NCBI RefSeq assembly: GCF_021134715.1
Contig: NC_060018.1
Coordinates: 9,565,501-9,629,500, forward strand
Length of the DNA stretch: 64,000 nt
Origin: Daphnia pulex
Lineage: Eukaryota > Arthropoda > Branchiopoda > Diplostraca > Daphniidae
Direction: 5' to 3'
The position numbers and the translations under genes are program-made. The notes under the pieces are model-generated. The model was not told the DNA's origin. It made no database searches and worked only from the letters and a program-made list of their open reading frames with translations. This document shows positions 48,037 to 57,925 of the stretch, in pieces. The stretch's first letter is position 1. Every line of letters starts with the position of its first letter.

Positions 48037-48660
48037 TTGACGACCAGGAAGGATGAGACAATGGCGATGAAACGATTACGGTTGAGAACCCAAAAACCTG
48101 GTACTGCTTGGGCAGTCTCATCAGTTCGAGAAGTGAATTGCAATTTTGGCCAAAATGAATTTGAAAAATTATTAGTCAAGAGAAAAATACAATCTGAGGC
48201 AGATGGCTCCCATTTAGATCACGAGGGACACAGGTGCGTATAAAAATAATTCTTTTTATCATAAAGCACGCTAATTATTCTTTATTCTCAAGGCAACGCG
48301 TCGAGCCTGAACCCAAAATTGTTTATTCCTTGGATCGCAAAAGATCCAAACCAGATTCATTGCTCAGTTGATGACATGTTGAAGCTTTCCGTATTGAAAA
48401 ATCTTCAATCGTATAGACGCCTGCGTTATTCAAGAGATCGTTGATATTGATTTCATAAATTGGAAACTGACTTTGGCTGATAAAAAAACGCGTTACGTTG
48501 GAACAAGCACGGATGCATCGACTGTCGTAAAACGTGATGATGACCAAATGCGGTCAAAACAGAAAATGCGCCCATACTCGATGATGTCTACATGATTAAA
48601 AACGATAACGGACTGCCTTTCGTCCATTTCGATTACAAATTGAAGCGTTTAGCCCGAAGT
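48037..48660 (+). pseudogene. Unrecognised spliced coding-like piece, unit C, truncated
   Basis: The first exon is open from 48,037 to the donor at about 48,235 and contains KRLRLRTQKPGTAWAVSSVR and FEKLLVKRKIQSEADGSHLD. The second exon loses its frame (one A missing near 48,566) and is cut at 48,661 by copia sequence. This copy of exon 1 lacks the stop present in A and B and is the best place to search for the parent protein. Confidence 0.35.
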
Positions 48661-49717
48661 TGAAGGAAAAGAAGACTAGGTGTGTCTCCTGCAGCAATGT
48701 ATCTACGAGCTAAAACAAGCGCCGAGGGTCTGGAATGACAAGTTAAACCAATTTCTCTTAAAATTCGGACTTACACGATGTGAAGCAGATCCTTGTGTGT
48801 ATCATCGTCCACAATAAAATGAACTTCTTATTGTCGCCATCTTCATGATGATGGTTTCTCGTTGCGGGCACCAACCAAACTCTCATCCAAAGTGTTATCG
48901 ACTTCCAATCCCAAGAATTTGATATGCGAAGCCTTCCTGCAACTCGCTTCCTTGGACTCTCCATTCATCTTGATCGAAGCAGAAAACAGCTGTTCATCAA
49001 CCAGTCAAACTTCGTAAAGAAAATCCTTGCCAAGTTCAATATGGATACTTGCAATGCAATTACCACTCCAGCTGACCCCTGCTCCCGTATTTCGGCACAA
49101 ATGTTACCATCAACCGAAGAGGAGAAGCTAGATATGTCAAATTTGCCATACCGAGAAGCCGTCGGTTGCCTGCTGTATTTGTCCATCACTTGCAGACCTG
49201 ACATTTCTTTCGTCGTCAGTCAAGTGGCCAAGTTTTGCCAAAACCCTGGACGTGCTCACTGGATTGCGGTAAAACGTGTCTTATCCCATCTAGCTAGAAC
49301 AGACCAATTCGGTGTCTACTTCGGCCCCTCAACTGCTGAACCACGTCTAGTTGGCTACACGGACGCCGATTATGATGGAGATTTAGACTCACGGTGCTCC
49401 ACCTCAGGCTTTGCCTTCTTCGTTAGAGGAATCCTTGTATCTTGGTCCAGTAGGAGACAAAATTGCGTGTCGCAATCTACCACAGAAATCAAATCGATAC
49501 ACAACCCGGAATTTCACCAACGCACGAAGCACATAGACGTCAGATACCACTTTATCCGTCAGCTACAAGAAGACGGAATCATTGATGCAACTTACGTCCC
49601 CTCAAAGGAGCAAAAGGCAGATATTTTCACAAAACCACTGCCAAAGTCGGATTTCAAACGAATGCGCAAGGAGCTAGGTGTGGACGGACCTCTTGCCAAA
49701 AATAGGACGGACTAAGC
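48661..49717 (+). mobile_element. Copia pol fragment (reverse transcriptase to RNase H)
   Basis: The plus strand reads ELKQAPRVWNDKLNQFLLKF and EADPCVYHRPQ (reverse transcriptase), then a long open part (48,924-49,715) with RFLGLSIHLDRSRKQLFINQ, the connection domain, and RNase H: YTDADYDGDLDSR, then STSGFAFFVRGILVSWSSRR. It ends with HNPEFHQRTKHIDVRYHFIR and KADIFTKPLP. Breaks are an in-frame stop after CVYHRPQ, small indels that destroy the catalytic aspartate-pair strand near 48,845-48,865, and an internal deletion near 49,490 that removes the second half of RNase H including an active-site region. Gag, protease, integrase and the left LTR are absent. Confidence 0.9.
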
Positions 49718-50165
49718 GTGAGAAAACATCATTTAATACTTTCTATTTATATTCTCTCCTTTTTTTTCAAACAAAGCTAATATTACGTTTATTGAAAGTC
49801 AAGCAGATTCCCGTTGGCTTGAGAGGATATGTTGAAACTAGGCAACCCAATGGAAATCTGCTGTTGCTGAAACCAAGGAAAACAGAAGATGCTGTTTAGT
49901 ATCATCCTCTCCTTGTCTTCTCGTTCACATGTCATTCTGACTTTGTCTTCTTCTCTCTCCCAGCTTTGACAAAAGTTGTTCTCAGGTTCTATTCTATCCT
50001 TACTCTAATTAAGTATATTACTGATATTGAAGAGGACCTGAATCCCCTCTGTTCGCACTGCTAAGTTCCTGTTTCCCTTCACACTGTTTTGTCTCATGGT
50101 AAAGCAAATGCAAATGAAAGTTGTGCCATTGTGTGTTGAATAAAGTAACACAGCTGCTCTATATT
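49718..50165 (+). other. Downstream of copia pol: possible LTR or terminal exon
   Basis: A pyrimidine run ending CAAACAAAG (49,774) is followed by an open stretch KVKQIPVGLRGYVETRQPNG and NLLLLKPRKTEDAV with TAG at 49,897. A polyadenylation-type AATAAA lies at 50,140. It could be the last exon of a gene or the copia 3' LTR. No polypurine tract or direct repeat settles this. Confidence 0.3.
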
Positions 50166-51560
50166 GTTCTAATTATTTATTTTCATTAAAATCTTCGACT
50201 TTTTTATAAGAAAACTTGTGTGTTCCACATACATTATTTCTAATTAGTTTAGTATGGGTATAGTAAAAGAAACATTCCATGTTTATTAGTAGTTAGTTTA
50301 GGGTAGGCCTATTTAAGTTTAGCTAAGTATAATTACAAAAAAGTAAGGGTATGTTAGGTTAGCTGACTAGTAGTTAGTTTAGTACTTAGTTTATTAGTTA
50401 GTGGTTGTTTCAAAGGGGCGTTTTAATTTGGTGAATATGCCTACAAATGTTCAGTTCTGTTGAATATTTTTCGCCTGTAGGTTGTGTTTTGTGTTCTGCG
50501 CTTCTGTGAACGTAATTCAATGTCAAAATGAATTGCTTTCTTCAATTCATCTTCCAGTGCAATAATTAAGGGATATGATATTCCTTTAAAAGAATATTAT
50601 TGTAAGTTGAGGAAAAATATGTCTAGTGAAAAAATGGTGATAGGATTTGACATGCAATTTTGGACAGCGTTTAAAATTAGTATGGTTTTTTACGTGTTAT
50701 CTTGATGGATTTGTAGAAAATTTTTTTAGAAATATGATTCATAGTTAATGAAAAATCAGCTAAATGCAATTTTTGTTCTGGAGACCTAAGTCTGGTATGT
50801 AATTCAGTAAAAAAAAATTATTTAAAATTCATAAGAAAGTAATTAATATCAATGCAGATGTTATGTGAAGATGCGATTGATGGAATAAAGTTTGAGTGTA
50901 ACAATTCCATCCCTTTTTCGGACAGCAAACTTAAAAGGAAAATTTGTGGTCGGAAATTCTCTATCCGAAGAAAATCGTGGTTTTTCAAGTAGTATCTTAA
51001 AATTGCAGCAATCTTGACTCCCACTTATTAATGGTTGAATTGCTGAAAGCTGTATTTATCGAAAAAGAAATGGAGCATGGTACATATATCGATCATTTAC
51101 TGATACTTTACTTTACTAATACTTAACTTTTAATTTTACTTATACTGAACTTTACTTAACAATATTCATTATTTACTCATTATTAGCTCATGCCACACCT
51201 AGAGATTGGGGAAATTTTTTTCGTGAGGTAGCCGAGGACATGATGATTGACAATTCAGAGAAAATTGGGGGGATATGGTGTAACTATAGAAATAGATGAA
51301 TCAAAATTTGGACGAAGTAATTTATAAGTTGTCATTTTTTATTATTCTTTTCAAACAAATCTCAATAATATTTATTATTTATTTGCATGGTGAGCAAGTT
51401 TCGATTCTTACGTGTCTAAGACTTCGTCATCTTCGAGGCGTATGTGAATTGCAGGTAATATTGTAGAACTAATTTCACGTTATGTGGCTATAAAGCCATC
51501 AAAGTTAAAGGTCTGGGAGTTAAAGTTTTATGCCTCTTTAATAGACATTTCATAAAAAAC
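50166..51560. other. AT-rich intergenic stretch
   Basis: Contains a TTAGTTAG-rich patch (50,285-50,405) and TACTTTACTT words near 51,105-51,160. I see no supported gene, RNA or transposon end. Confidence 0.5.
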
Positions 51561-51568
51561 GACCGATC

Positions 51569-51829
51569 CTATTCTTTGTATGTCCACGAGGCCTGATAGA
51601 GTTCGCTTAATTTCCTGAAAGTCTGAAACGCAAATTTGTTTAAACCAAAATGAGTGGACATTCCCCTAAAAAGTCTTTTCAAAGTATTGACATGAGGGAC
51701 TGGAATCATTTTTGACGTCACCAATTGATCATACGCTTTTTTGCTCTTCAAGCGAAGGATAAGGCAATCTAATAGCCAATCTGCATCGTACTGCATACTT
51801 TTCTTGTTCATGCATTTAGCCTTCTTCAA
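51569..51829 (-). pseudogene. THAP/P-element-type transposase fragment
   Basis: Minus frame of 86 residues: DADWLLDCLILRLKSKKAYD, then SKMIPVPHVNTLKRLFRGMS and FGLNKFAFQTFRKLSE. This matches the helix-turn-helix stretch before the catalytic core in THAP9/P-type transposases (LRxxSxKAYxxL...PLPxxxTLxR...GFN). The zinc-binding N-terminus and the catalytic core are absent. A second frame upstream (51,816-52,004) is not recognisable. Confidence 0.6.
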
Positions 51830-52299
51830 ACCATGAATATTGTTCTCTTATCCTATAACATTCAATATCAGTAGGGAAATACTTCGGATTTGTAATAAAC
51901 GAAAATAAATGGTCGGTGCATATTGTGGGTGTATAGTAGTAGATCACATCGTCCAAACAGATGCGCTTCGCATTTTCAAAAGCGCTTGTTGTTGGTTTAC
52001 ACATCGACTACATCGATATTACAAAAAGAAACTCACTTCTGATGGATTGAGAGCCTTTGGATTGTAGGGATTTGCGTCGTTAAGGCCGCCGAATGTTATC
52101 ACTGTGGGATCAAGCGGTACGCATTCCGTATGCATATGCGTCTATCACAAGAACGTCAAATTAAGATTGGCTGCAATTCACATAACCGTTGAGCGATACT
52201 ACTTTATAGACAAATTGGTGTGCAACGTTTACAATAAGTTTTATAAATTGTTTTTTAAATTATTTTTTTCAAAGTTCTATATTTTTTTTTCTAATAGGA

Positions 52300-53512
52300 C
52301 TGTAGCTATGATGACACGTTGCGCATCTTGTCCTGGGACAAAAATTTTGCGCCAATTTCTCAGTGACTTAGCAGATGAATAAGAAGAACAAATTACATAT
52401 AAGAAATGGACAAAGAGAGCAAACTTGAAACGATCACAGAAGAAAAAGAAGAATTCATTGAATCACTCGTTCAATTAATTAGTAATTTAACAAAGCATCA
52501 CTATATCATACGCTCTCAGAGCGCTTTTTACGCTGAGAGCAAGGCAAACGTCGGCATCGATTCTTGCGTACTTTTAAGTGATTTTTCGGAAAATTTCCCA
52601 TTTATAATTCAAGAAGCTATTCGGGGCTATTATTGGATGAACGATAGCGCAACTTTACTGCCGTTTATGGCATACATGAAAAATGAAAATGGTTCCGCTT
52701 TTAACGTGCCTCTTCACATAATAATTGAACGCATGACAAGCTTGCCGTTCACGCAATTCTGCGACCGGTTCTGACTCAATAGAAATCAATCAATCTTCTA
52801 TTGAAAAAAGAGATTTACTTCACCGGTGGAGAAGCCAGTCAATTCAAAAACAAAAATAATTTTGCTAATTTGTTTAGCCATGAAGCAGATTTCGGTTTGA
52901 TGGCCGAATGGCGTTGTTGGCGTCATGTCATGGAAAAAATGCAAGTGACTGGGGGCACATTGAAACTTTTAGCAAGATTAGCTAGCCTGCAACGACACAG
53001 CAAAAATTTCCCCTCAGCAACTTTTTAATTGGGCAAGGGAGGATGTCGATATAAAGACCCTATATGTGAGTTCGATGCCGTTCCAAATAATTCGGCTTCA
53101 ATTGAAAGGAAGATGAGCAAGCTTCCGTAGTTCAGGGAACCGGAACCCGTTCTCTTCATTGCTATGTCCAACTTAAATCCTTCCAGCTTAAAGCTTCTCC
53201 TCTTTCTGGAATAGAGTCGGACTTTAAAGTATGTGATGTACTGCCTGATCAAAGCATTTTTACATTTGAAACATGTCATGTTAATGATTTTATTGCTTGT
53301 ATATATGAAGATAACGGTATATGGTATATTGCACAAATCTGTACAGTTAATGAAATAAACCAAGAATTTAAATTTAAATTCATGTCCCCTGATGGTGAGT
53401 CAGGCTTCATGAGAGGGTACAAACTAACGAAAAATTTTCCATGGTGTCCCTCCATACCCGTGTCACTCCTAATTTTTGTTAAATACACAAACCGCATGGC
53501 GGATGCATTTTA
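52300..53512 (+). pseudogene. Transposon-derived protein of the SENF / DGxxSQxKN type
   Basis: Starts with MTRCASCPGTKILRQFLSDL. Next, 52,406-52,774 has DFSENFPFIIQEAIRGYYWM and DSATLLPFMAYMK. Then 52,801-53,028 has IYFTGGEASQFKNKNNFANL, LMAEWRCW, GGTLKLLARLASLQR. After a frame change come IYEDNGIWYIAQI and FKFMSPDGESGF (about 53,275-53,415). This order matches a multi-copy invertebrate family, usually annotated as uncharacterised, with D.SENY, DGAASQYKN and GG..KR blocks and a C-terminal small domain. I infer an RNase H-fold transposase. A deleted middle, frame breaks and loss of the DG pair and of the HGK segment make it inactive. Confidence 0.6.
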
Positions 53513-54425
53513 AGACAAATGTTTTTGCGTTTAATCACTCATATAGTCACCACAGCTGATTCAAACCTCGCGCGCGGATATTGAAAGTCTCTAGAGACGA
53601 CCCTATGACTATGAACAGGTTCTCTGTGTAAGAGATAGGGCGAATAATGAAAAATTGAAAATTTGTAATAAATACACGGGAAACGGGTGAGACTCCAAGT
53701 TTGTACAGGATATGTGCACACTCAAGATCTATCGATGAGTGAAAAATAATAAAATCGAAGCTGATTTATTTTCACTGGGTTCATTTTTTTTTAAAGTTTA
53801 AACTTCGGTTACATAACTTTATAATAAAAAAATTTCCAATCCAAATAGATCATTTAAAAAAATTCGCTTTCTTTTCACTACTTTTTAATCCTGTAGCGAA
53901 AACTAAAGAGGTCATAATTGAAATTTTAAGAAAAAAAACATAGTTTAAAATTAAAAAAACCAAACAAATCTTTAAGATTTTTTATTTTGAATTCGGTAAA
54001 CGGGAAAATGTTTTTCCGTTACAGAGAATATCATACCAACACAATTAATACACTGTAAAAAAAATAAAACAAGTCGATGGTGTCGAGCGCTAGAATTAAT
54101 TCGATTTCAGCGGAATGACCCTATCATCAAGCTTCTTCTTAATTAAATCTCGAAGCTTAAATGGCACTCGTCTTAAGGGCGCGAACAACTGGCACGTAAT
54201 TTTCTTTGGGTTTGATATTATGCTCCTTGCAATTTGCTTATACCAGTGAACATATTTTTATACAATTTAAATTCACTAGGCACGGTGGCCTCCACTCCGA
54301 CTCCGTCTCCAATTGCGTCTACTTGTTGCCGTGCAGGTATTTGTACAAGGCCTAGTTCACGGCAGCCATTCTTCATCAATTACTATGATCCGAAGAGTAT
54401 ATCACTTTTTTTAAACAGACGGTGA
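53513..54425. other. AT-rich stretch without a recognised gene
   Basis: Poly-A and poly-T rich. A plus-strand patch near 54,280-54,420 (VASTPTPSPIASTCC) is open but unrecognised. Nothing else is supported. Confidence 0.45.
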
Positions 54426-54432
54426 AGTCTTG

Positions 54433-55160
54433 TTATCCAAGGACGTTTAATGGTTGACCACTATACGTACGTAATTGTGGACCTGGCTTCAGCTGAGACT
54501 TTGAGCGATTCACTTTTTCAAACCAATGACGAGACCACACATTACACGAAGCACCTGTGTCCACTTTGAAAGTGAATGGATTGTCATTGACCACAATTTC
54601 AACATTCCACTGTGAGTCTGGTCGATCATTCAACGAGTGAATTACGAACTTGTCAAAACTAGCAACGCTTTCGTCGTTGCTGCAAACTTTCTCAAAATAG
54701 TTGGGCTTGCCACTTTTTGTGCACTGTTTCCCGTAAGCTGGACAATGACGCATGACTGCAACCGCACAATTTGTAATCTGTACGACACTCTTTCGATGTT
54801 CAGACTTGTCTGCTAAGCCACGTCGATCCGACTGGCCATGTCTCGAGGTTAGACTGTTTAAATTTTTTAAAGGGTAATCTGTTAACCGACTCTAATGCCA
54901 TTTTTTCGGCTATCGATGATGACGTTTCACACGCTGGAATAATTTCAATGGCCTTAACCAACGTTAGTTGAGTGTCGAAAAACTATTTCTCGAGAGTTTT
55001 AATGTCTTCTACATCGATAACAATTTGATCACGCAGAACAGAGTATATCTTTGCGTATCATATTCACACGTTGAGATGAGGGACTGAAGTTCCAACAAAA
55101 CGATTCACATGACTCACCATCACGTTGTTGACGAGTGATAAACTTGTAGAGCTCAAAAGT
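54433..55160 (-). mobile_element. Ty3/gypsy-type gag and protease relic
   Basis: On the minus strand the Gag C-terminal part reads FFDTQLTLVKAIEIIPACET and AEKMALESVNRLP (about 54,985-54,895). A CCHC-like region (RHCPAYGKQCTKSGKPNYFE) follows, and then a retropepsin start (FTFKVDTGASCNVW) before the frame closes at 54,433. An in-frame stop after KTLEK and a shift around the first zinc knuckle show decay. Reverse transcriptase and LTRs are not seen. Confidence 0.75.
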
Positions 55161-55329
55161 TTTACTTTCCGGGGTTGAAAATGGGCATCAGATTTAGCTA
55201 AGACTGGAGCTATCTTGTTTTTATTACCAGCTGGTATCCACTAGAATTTCTCGTATATTCTAAATCCTTCGTGGCATAGCAAAGTGAGCAATACGCCCAC
55301 TTAAACATCTTCATCGTCTTTGTTTTTCT

Positions 55330-56905
55330 TTGTGTCCTTTAACTCGTGGTACTCTTATAACCAAGACTAGCAGGCACAGCAACAATAAAGAGAGTCCCTT
55401 ATACTTCGGGAGCGACCACCTCCTGGTTATCACTACCCTTAACGCCACCACGCCACACCAAAAAGATAAGTGGCCACCCACTCACATGGATCCTCAACAC
55501 AAAAAAAGGGTGGCATGGATTCAAGAAATCGCAGCTTTCCTAGAAAAGTAGAAATTCACCACAAGGACGAACACATAAGAGGCGATGATAACCTTCATGG
55601 AAGACCTAGAAGCGGCGAACGGAAAAAACTGAAAAAAGCCAACCTAGAAGGAGCAGACAGACTGGACTCCTGTCACAGGAGCCACGAAAACCTTGTTAGA
55701 ACGAAAACTGCGAAGATCCGTTGAAAAATAAGAAAAAAATATTCAAAGTATGGATCAAATCACCCCTTTACGCATGAGCAATGGTCGAATGGAACAAAGC
55801 GGAGGCGAAAAAAAAGGGAAGAAATTTAGGCAGCCAAGAAACAAGCATGAACCAACTTCGGAGATCAAACGAAAATGTTGTCCTTTGTCAAGAGCATGAC
55901 AGGAAAATGATTGTTCCTCTCCCTGGACGGGAAACCAATCAAAAATAATGGAATAACCACCAACAACCCTAGCGAAAAGGCCGAAGTAGAATACTATAAT
56001 CATGCTCTCTCATCGGACAGGCCAAACACCCTAAACAACCCAATAAAAATTGAAGAAATCGAGGGAAAAGGGGCCTACCCAGGTAAAAAAGAAATAAAGT
56101 AGGAACGGACCTGATCCACAACAAAATGTTAAAACTATCATCAACCAACAAGAAATCAATCCTACACTTCATAAACGTGCTACTTACAGAGAAAAATTCT
56201 CTTCGAAGATTACATGATCCTCATGGAAACGAAAATACCCAACGAAAGCAGAAACGACAAAAACCGTCAATAGACGACGCCCAACACTGGGACAGAGAAA
56301 AAGAAGTTTTAAAAAGTTGATTTTAACAAGCGATCCGCCACTCAAAGATACCGTTTGGGGGGTTTTCAACCATTTGTTCTTTTCAACCATCATGTTTTTT
56401 TCGATGCTCGGCTCAGAAGCCGAGATATTAACGATTGAAATTTTGGAAAAAATTCCTAAAAATTTCTTTGTTTTTCGGCCATGCCGGGCTTCATCCTATA
56501 AGCCACCTAGCGCTCGCGAAAGCAAAATTTCCCCCTCTTTGTCTTTAGGGTCTGTTGGGGTGATCACCCCCTCTCGATAGGTGTAGGCTGACGTTATGAG
56601 GGAGACCAAACATGCCAAAAAACTTGTATTTAGGCAATGCACAAAACCGGACAAACGAATTACTCCACTACAAGAATAGAGTGATTACCGTTATACCGAC
56701 TAAGGACAGGACACAACTACCTCAACTCCTTCAATCATAAAGTGGATAAAAGAGGCGGACCTAGCTGTAGGAAGAGAAGTATCATCTGTAGAAGAGGCCA
56801 TCAAAAAAGCCAAGTCCGTCCTAATTCACCGCCCAGCACCAGAAATTCACTGCCAAAAAATACCACAGTTGCTAGCTAATCTTAATGTACGAAAACGTGG
56901 AAACA
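55330..56905 (+). mobile_element. LINE (jockey/I-like) relic
   Basis: The plus strand carries the end of an apurinic endonuclease domain (YFGSDHLLVITTLN, 55,398-55,440). After many shifts come reverse-transcriptase-start pieces (KAEVEYYNHALS, then DLIHNKMLKLSSTNKKSILH and FINVLL, 56,109-56,190), and at the end WIKEADLAVGREVSSVEEAI. The SDH motif and the LIHNKMLK stretch are typical of LINE ORF2. Catalytic FADD-type residues are missing. The relic ends about 20 bases from the 3' end of the minus-strand peptide gene, so the two converge. Confidence 0.65.
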
Positions 56906-56925
56906 TTACTTGACTAAACCAGGCT

Positions 56926-57310
56926 CTAGGAGCAGAAAAACAATATATTATGATAACTGCCGTAAGGAAAACCGTAGTAGCCGTAGTAACGACGGCCGTA
57001 CATTTTGTCGGCTTCCTGGTCGGCAGAAACTTCAACGGCCGCGGCCGCTTCTTCCCGTTTGCTGGTCTCCTCGGCGGATCGACGTCCTCTCCAATATCCG
57101 CCGTGTCCACCGAAATATCCGTAGTGACGCCAATCGGCGACGTCCTGATCGGCAGGGGAGACTTGAATGTCCTCATTTTCAGCTTTTGGTTTGTCCTCGG
57201 AAGCGGCCAAAGCCAAGAGAAGCAAAGACAATAAAGGCAATACAACATGTCACATTTAATATAACACAATTGAATATGAATTAGAAAAGTTAACTTACAG
57301 TCAATTTCAT
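56926..57310 (-). CDS. Small secreted Gly/Tyr-rich peptide gene, two exons
   Basis: Exon 1 (57,310-57,299) encodes MKLT and ends before a GTAAGT donor. Exon 2 continues to TAG at 56,926 with LPLLSLLLLALAAS, giving a signal peptide across the intron. The mature part is acidic (EDKPKAENEDIQVSPADQD), then HYGYFGGHGGYWRGRR, a Glu/Ala-rich spacer, and YGRRYYGYYGFPYGSYHNIL. RGRR could be a processing site. About 110 residues in all. Composition fits arthropod cuticular or defence/neuropeptide-like secreted peptides; no family is certain. The expected acceptor, before GTTGTATTG near 57,246, reads CAT instead of CAG, and no other AG lies in the short intron, so splicing needs checking. Confidence 0.65.
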
Positions 57311-57345
57311 TTTTGGGCTCGTGAAAGAGATGTTGGTCAGTTGGC

Positions 57346-57384
57346 AAACTGACGCCGATTGCTTTTTTGGCTGCGCTATTTATA
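57346..57384 (-). promoter_or_regulatory. Core promoter: TATA box plus TCAGT initiator
   Basis: On the minus strand TATAAATA (57,384-57,377) lies about 34 bases upstream of the A in TCAGT (57,352-57,348), the arthropod initiator. The start codon follows 40 bases later. Spacing is close to the usual TATA-initiator distance, so the peptide gene probably has a focused, regulated promoter. Confidence 0.75.
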
Positions 57385-57608
57385 CGCCATTGTCCAATGC
57401 CAAACAAATTGTTAGTTAAGGAGAAATCAATTAAACGCCGCATTAACTTCACAAGCTTAACCTTGAAATCAATTTATTTGCAGTAGTTATGTTCAAATGA
57501 GCGTATATCATTGCTTCTCGTCACAGATATATGCATTATCAAAGTTATACCAAAATTAGTTATACCTTTTGAAACTCTGTAAATTATTTTAATTTAATAT
57601 CAATAAAT

Positions 57609-57734
57609 ATGTCCGGAAACAGATTGGAAATGCTGAAACCCAGAAGGATTGGACTCAATCCGCATGCACGACGTGTTCCGAATGTACCAGATCGATTCGT
57701 GTCCGTCAAAAGTCAAACTTACTGTACAATATAG
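57609..57734 (+). CDS. Possible 41-residue ORF
   Basis: ATG at 57,609 reads MSGNRLEMLKPRRIGLNPHA and ends YCTI at TAG (57,734). The region has higher GC than its flanks, with alternating CG words. It lies between the peptide gene and the GTPase gene. It could equally be 3' UTR of the minus-strand GTPase. Nothing is recognised. Confidence 0.2.
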   Translation: MSGNRLEMLKPRRIGLNPHARRVPNVPDRFVSVKSQTYCTI

Positions 57735-57925
57735 GCTTAGACTTGAATGTTATATAATCTGTAAGGTTATTTGTTCTTTCTTTAAAATGAAATAAAACGA
57801 CGGGAAAATCAGTCGAGTCGGGGGTTTCGCTCAATTCATTTCCGCAATCCCATTTCCATATGAGAAGTAATACAGCCAAAAATTCCTTTTTAAAAATTAC
57901 AAATAAGGTGAAGATCAAGTGATTT

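Larger units (their letters stand above)
43534..48660. repeat. Segmental tandem duplication, truncated unit C
   Basis: Matches A 1-8,590 and B 24,616-31,930 and then stops abruptly at about 48,661, where copia pol sequence begins. Two internal deletions relative to A and B are visible: about 0.7 kb after 44,054, and 1,554 bp at 44,228. A roughly 50-bp insertion with a hairpin lies near 43,780. Talin and everything distal are missing. Confidence 0.92.

Noticed and set aside
1..48660. CRISPR-like or bacterial mobile system
   Set aside because: No regularly spaced short direct repeats. The sequence is eukaryotic, with introns and retrotransposons.
24616..48660. Use of open frames shared by A, B and C as evidence for selection
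   Set aside because: The units are recent duplicates and too similar. Shared openness alone does not show constraint, so confidence for such frames was kept low.
56847..57452. 201-codon minus frame over the peptide gene
   Set aside because: It runs through the promoter, the ATG and the intron in another frame. The signal-peptide frame with a matching core promoter explains the region better.
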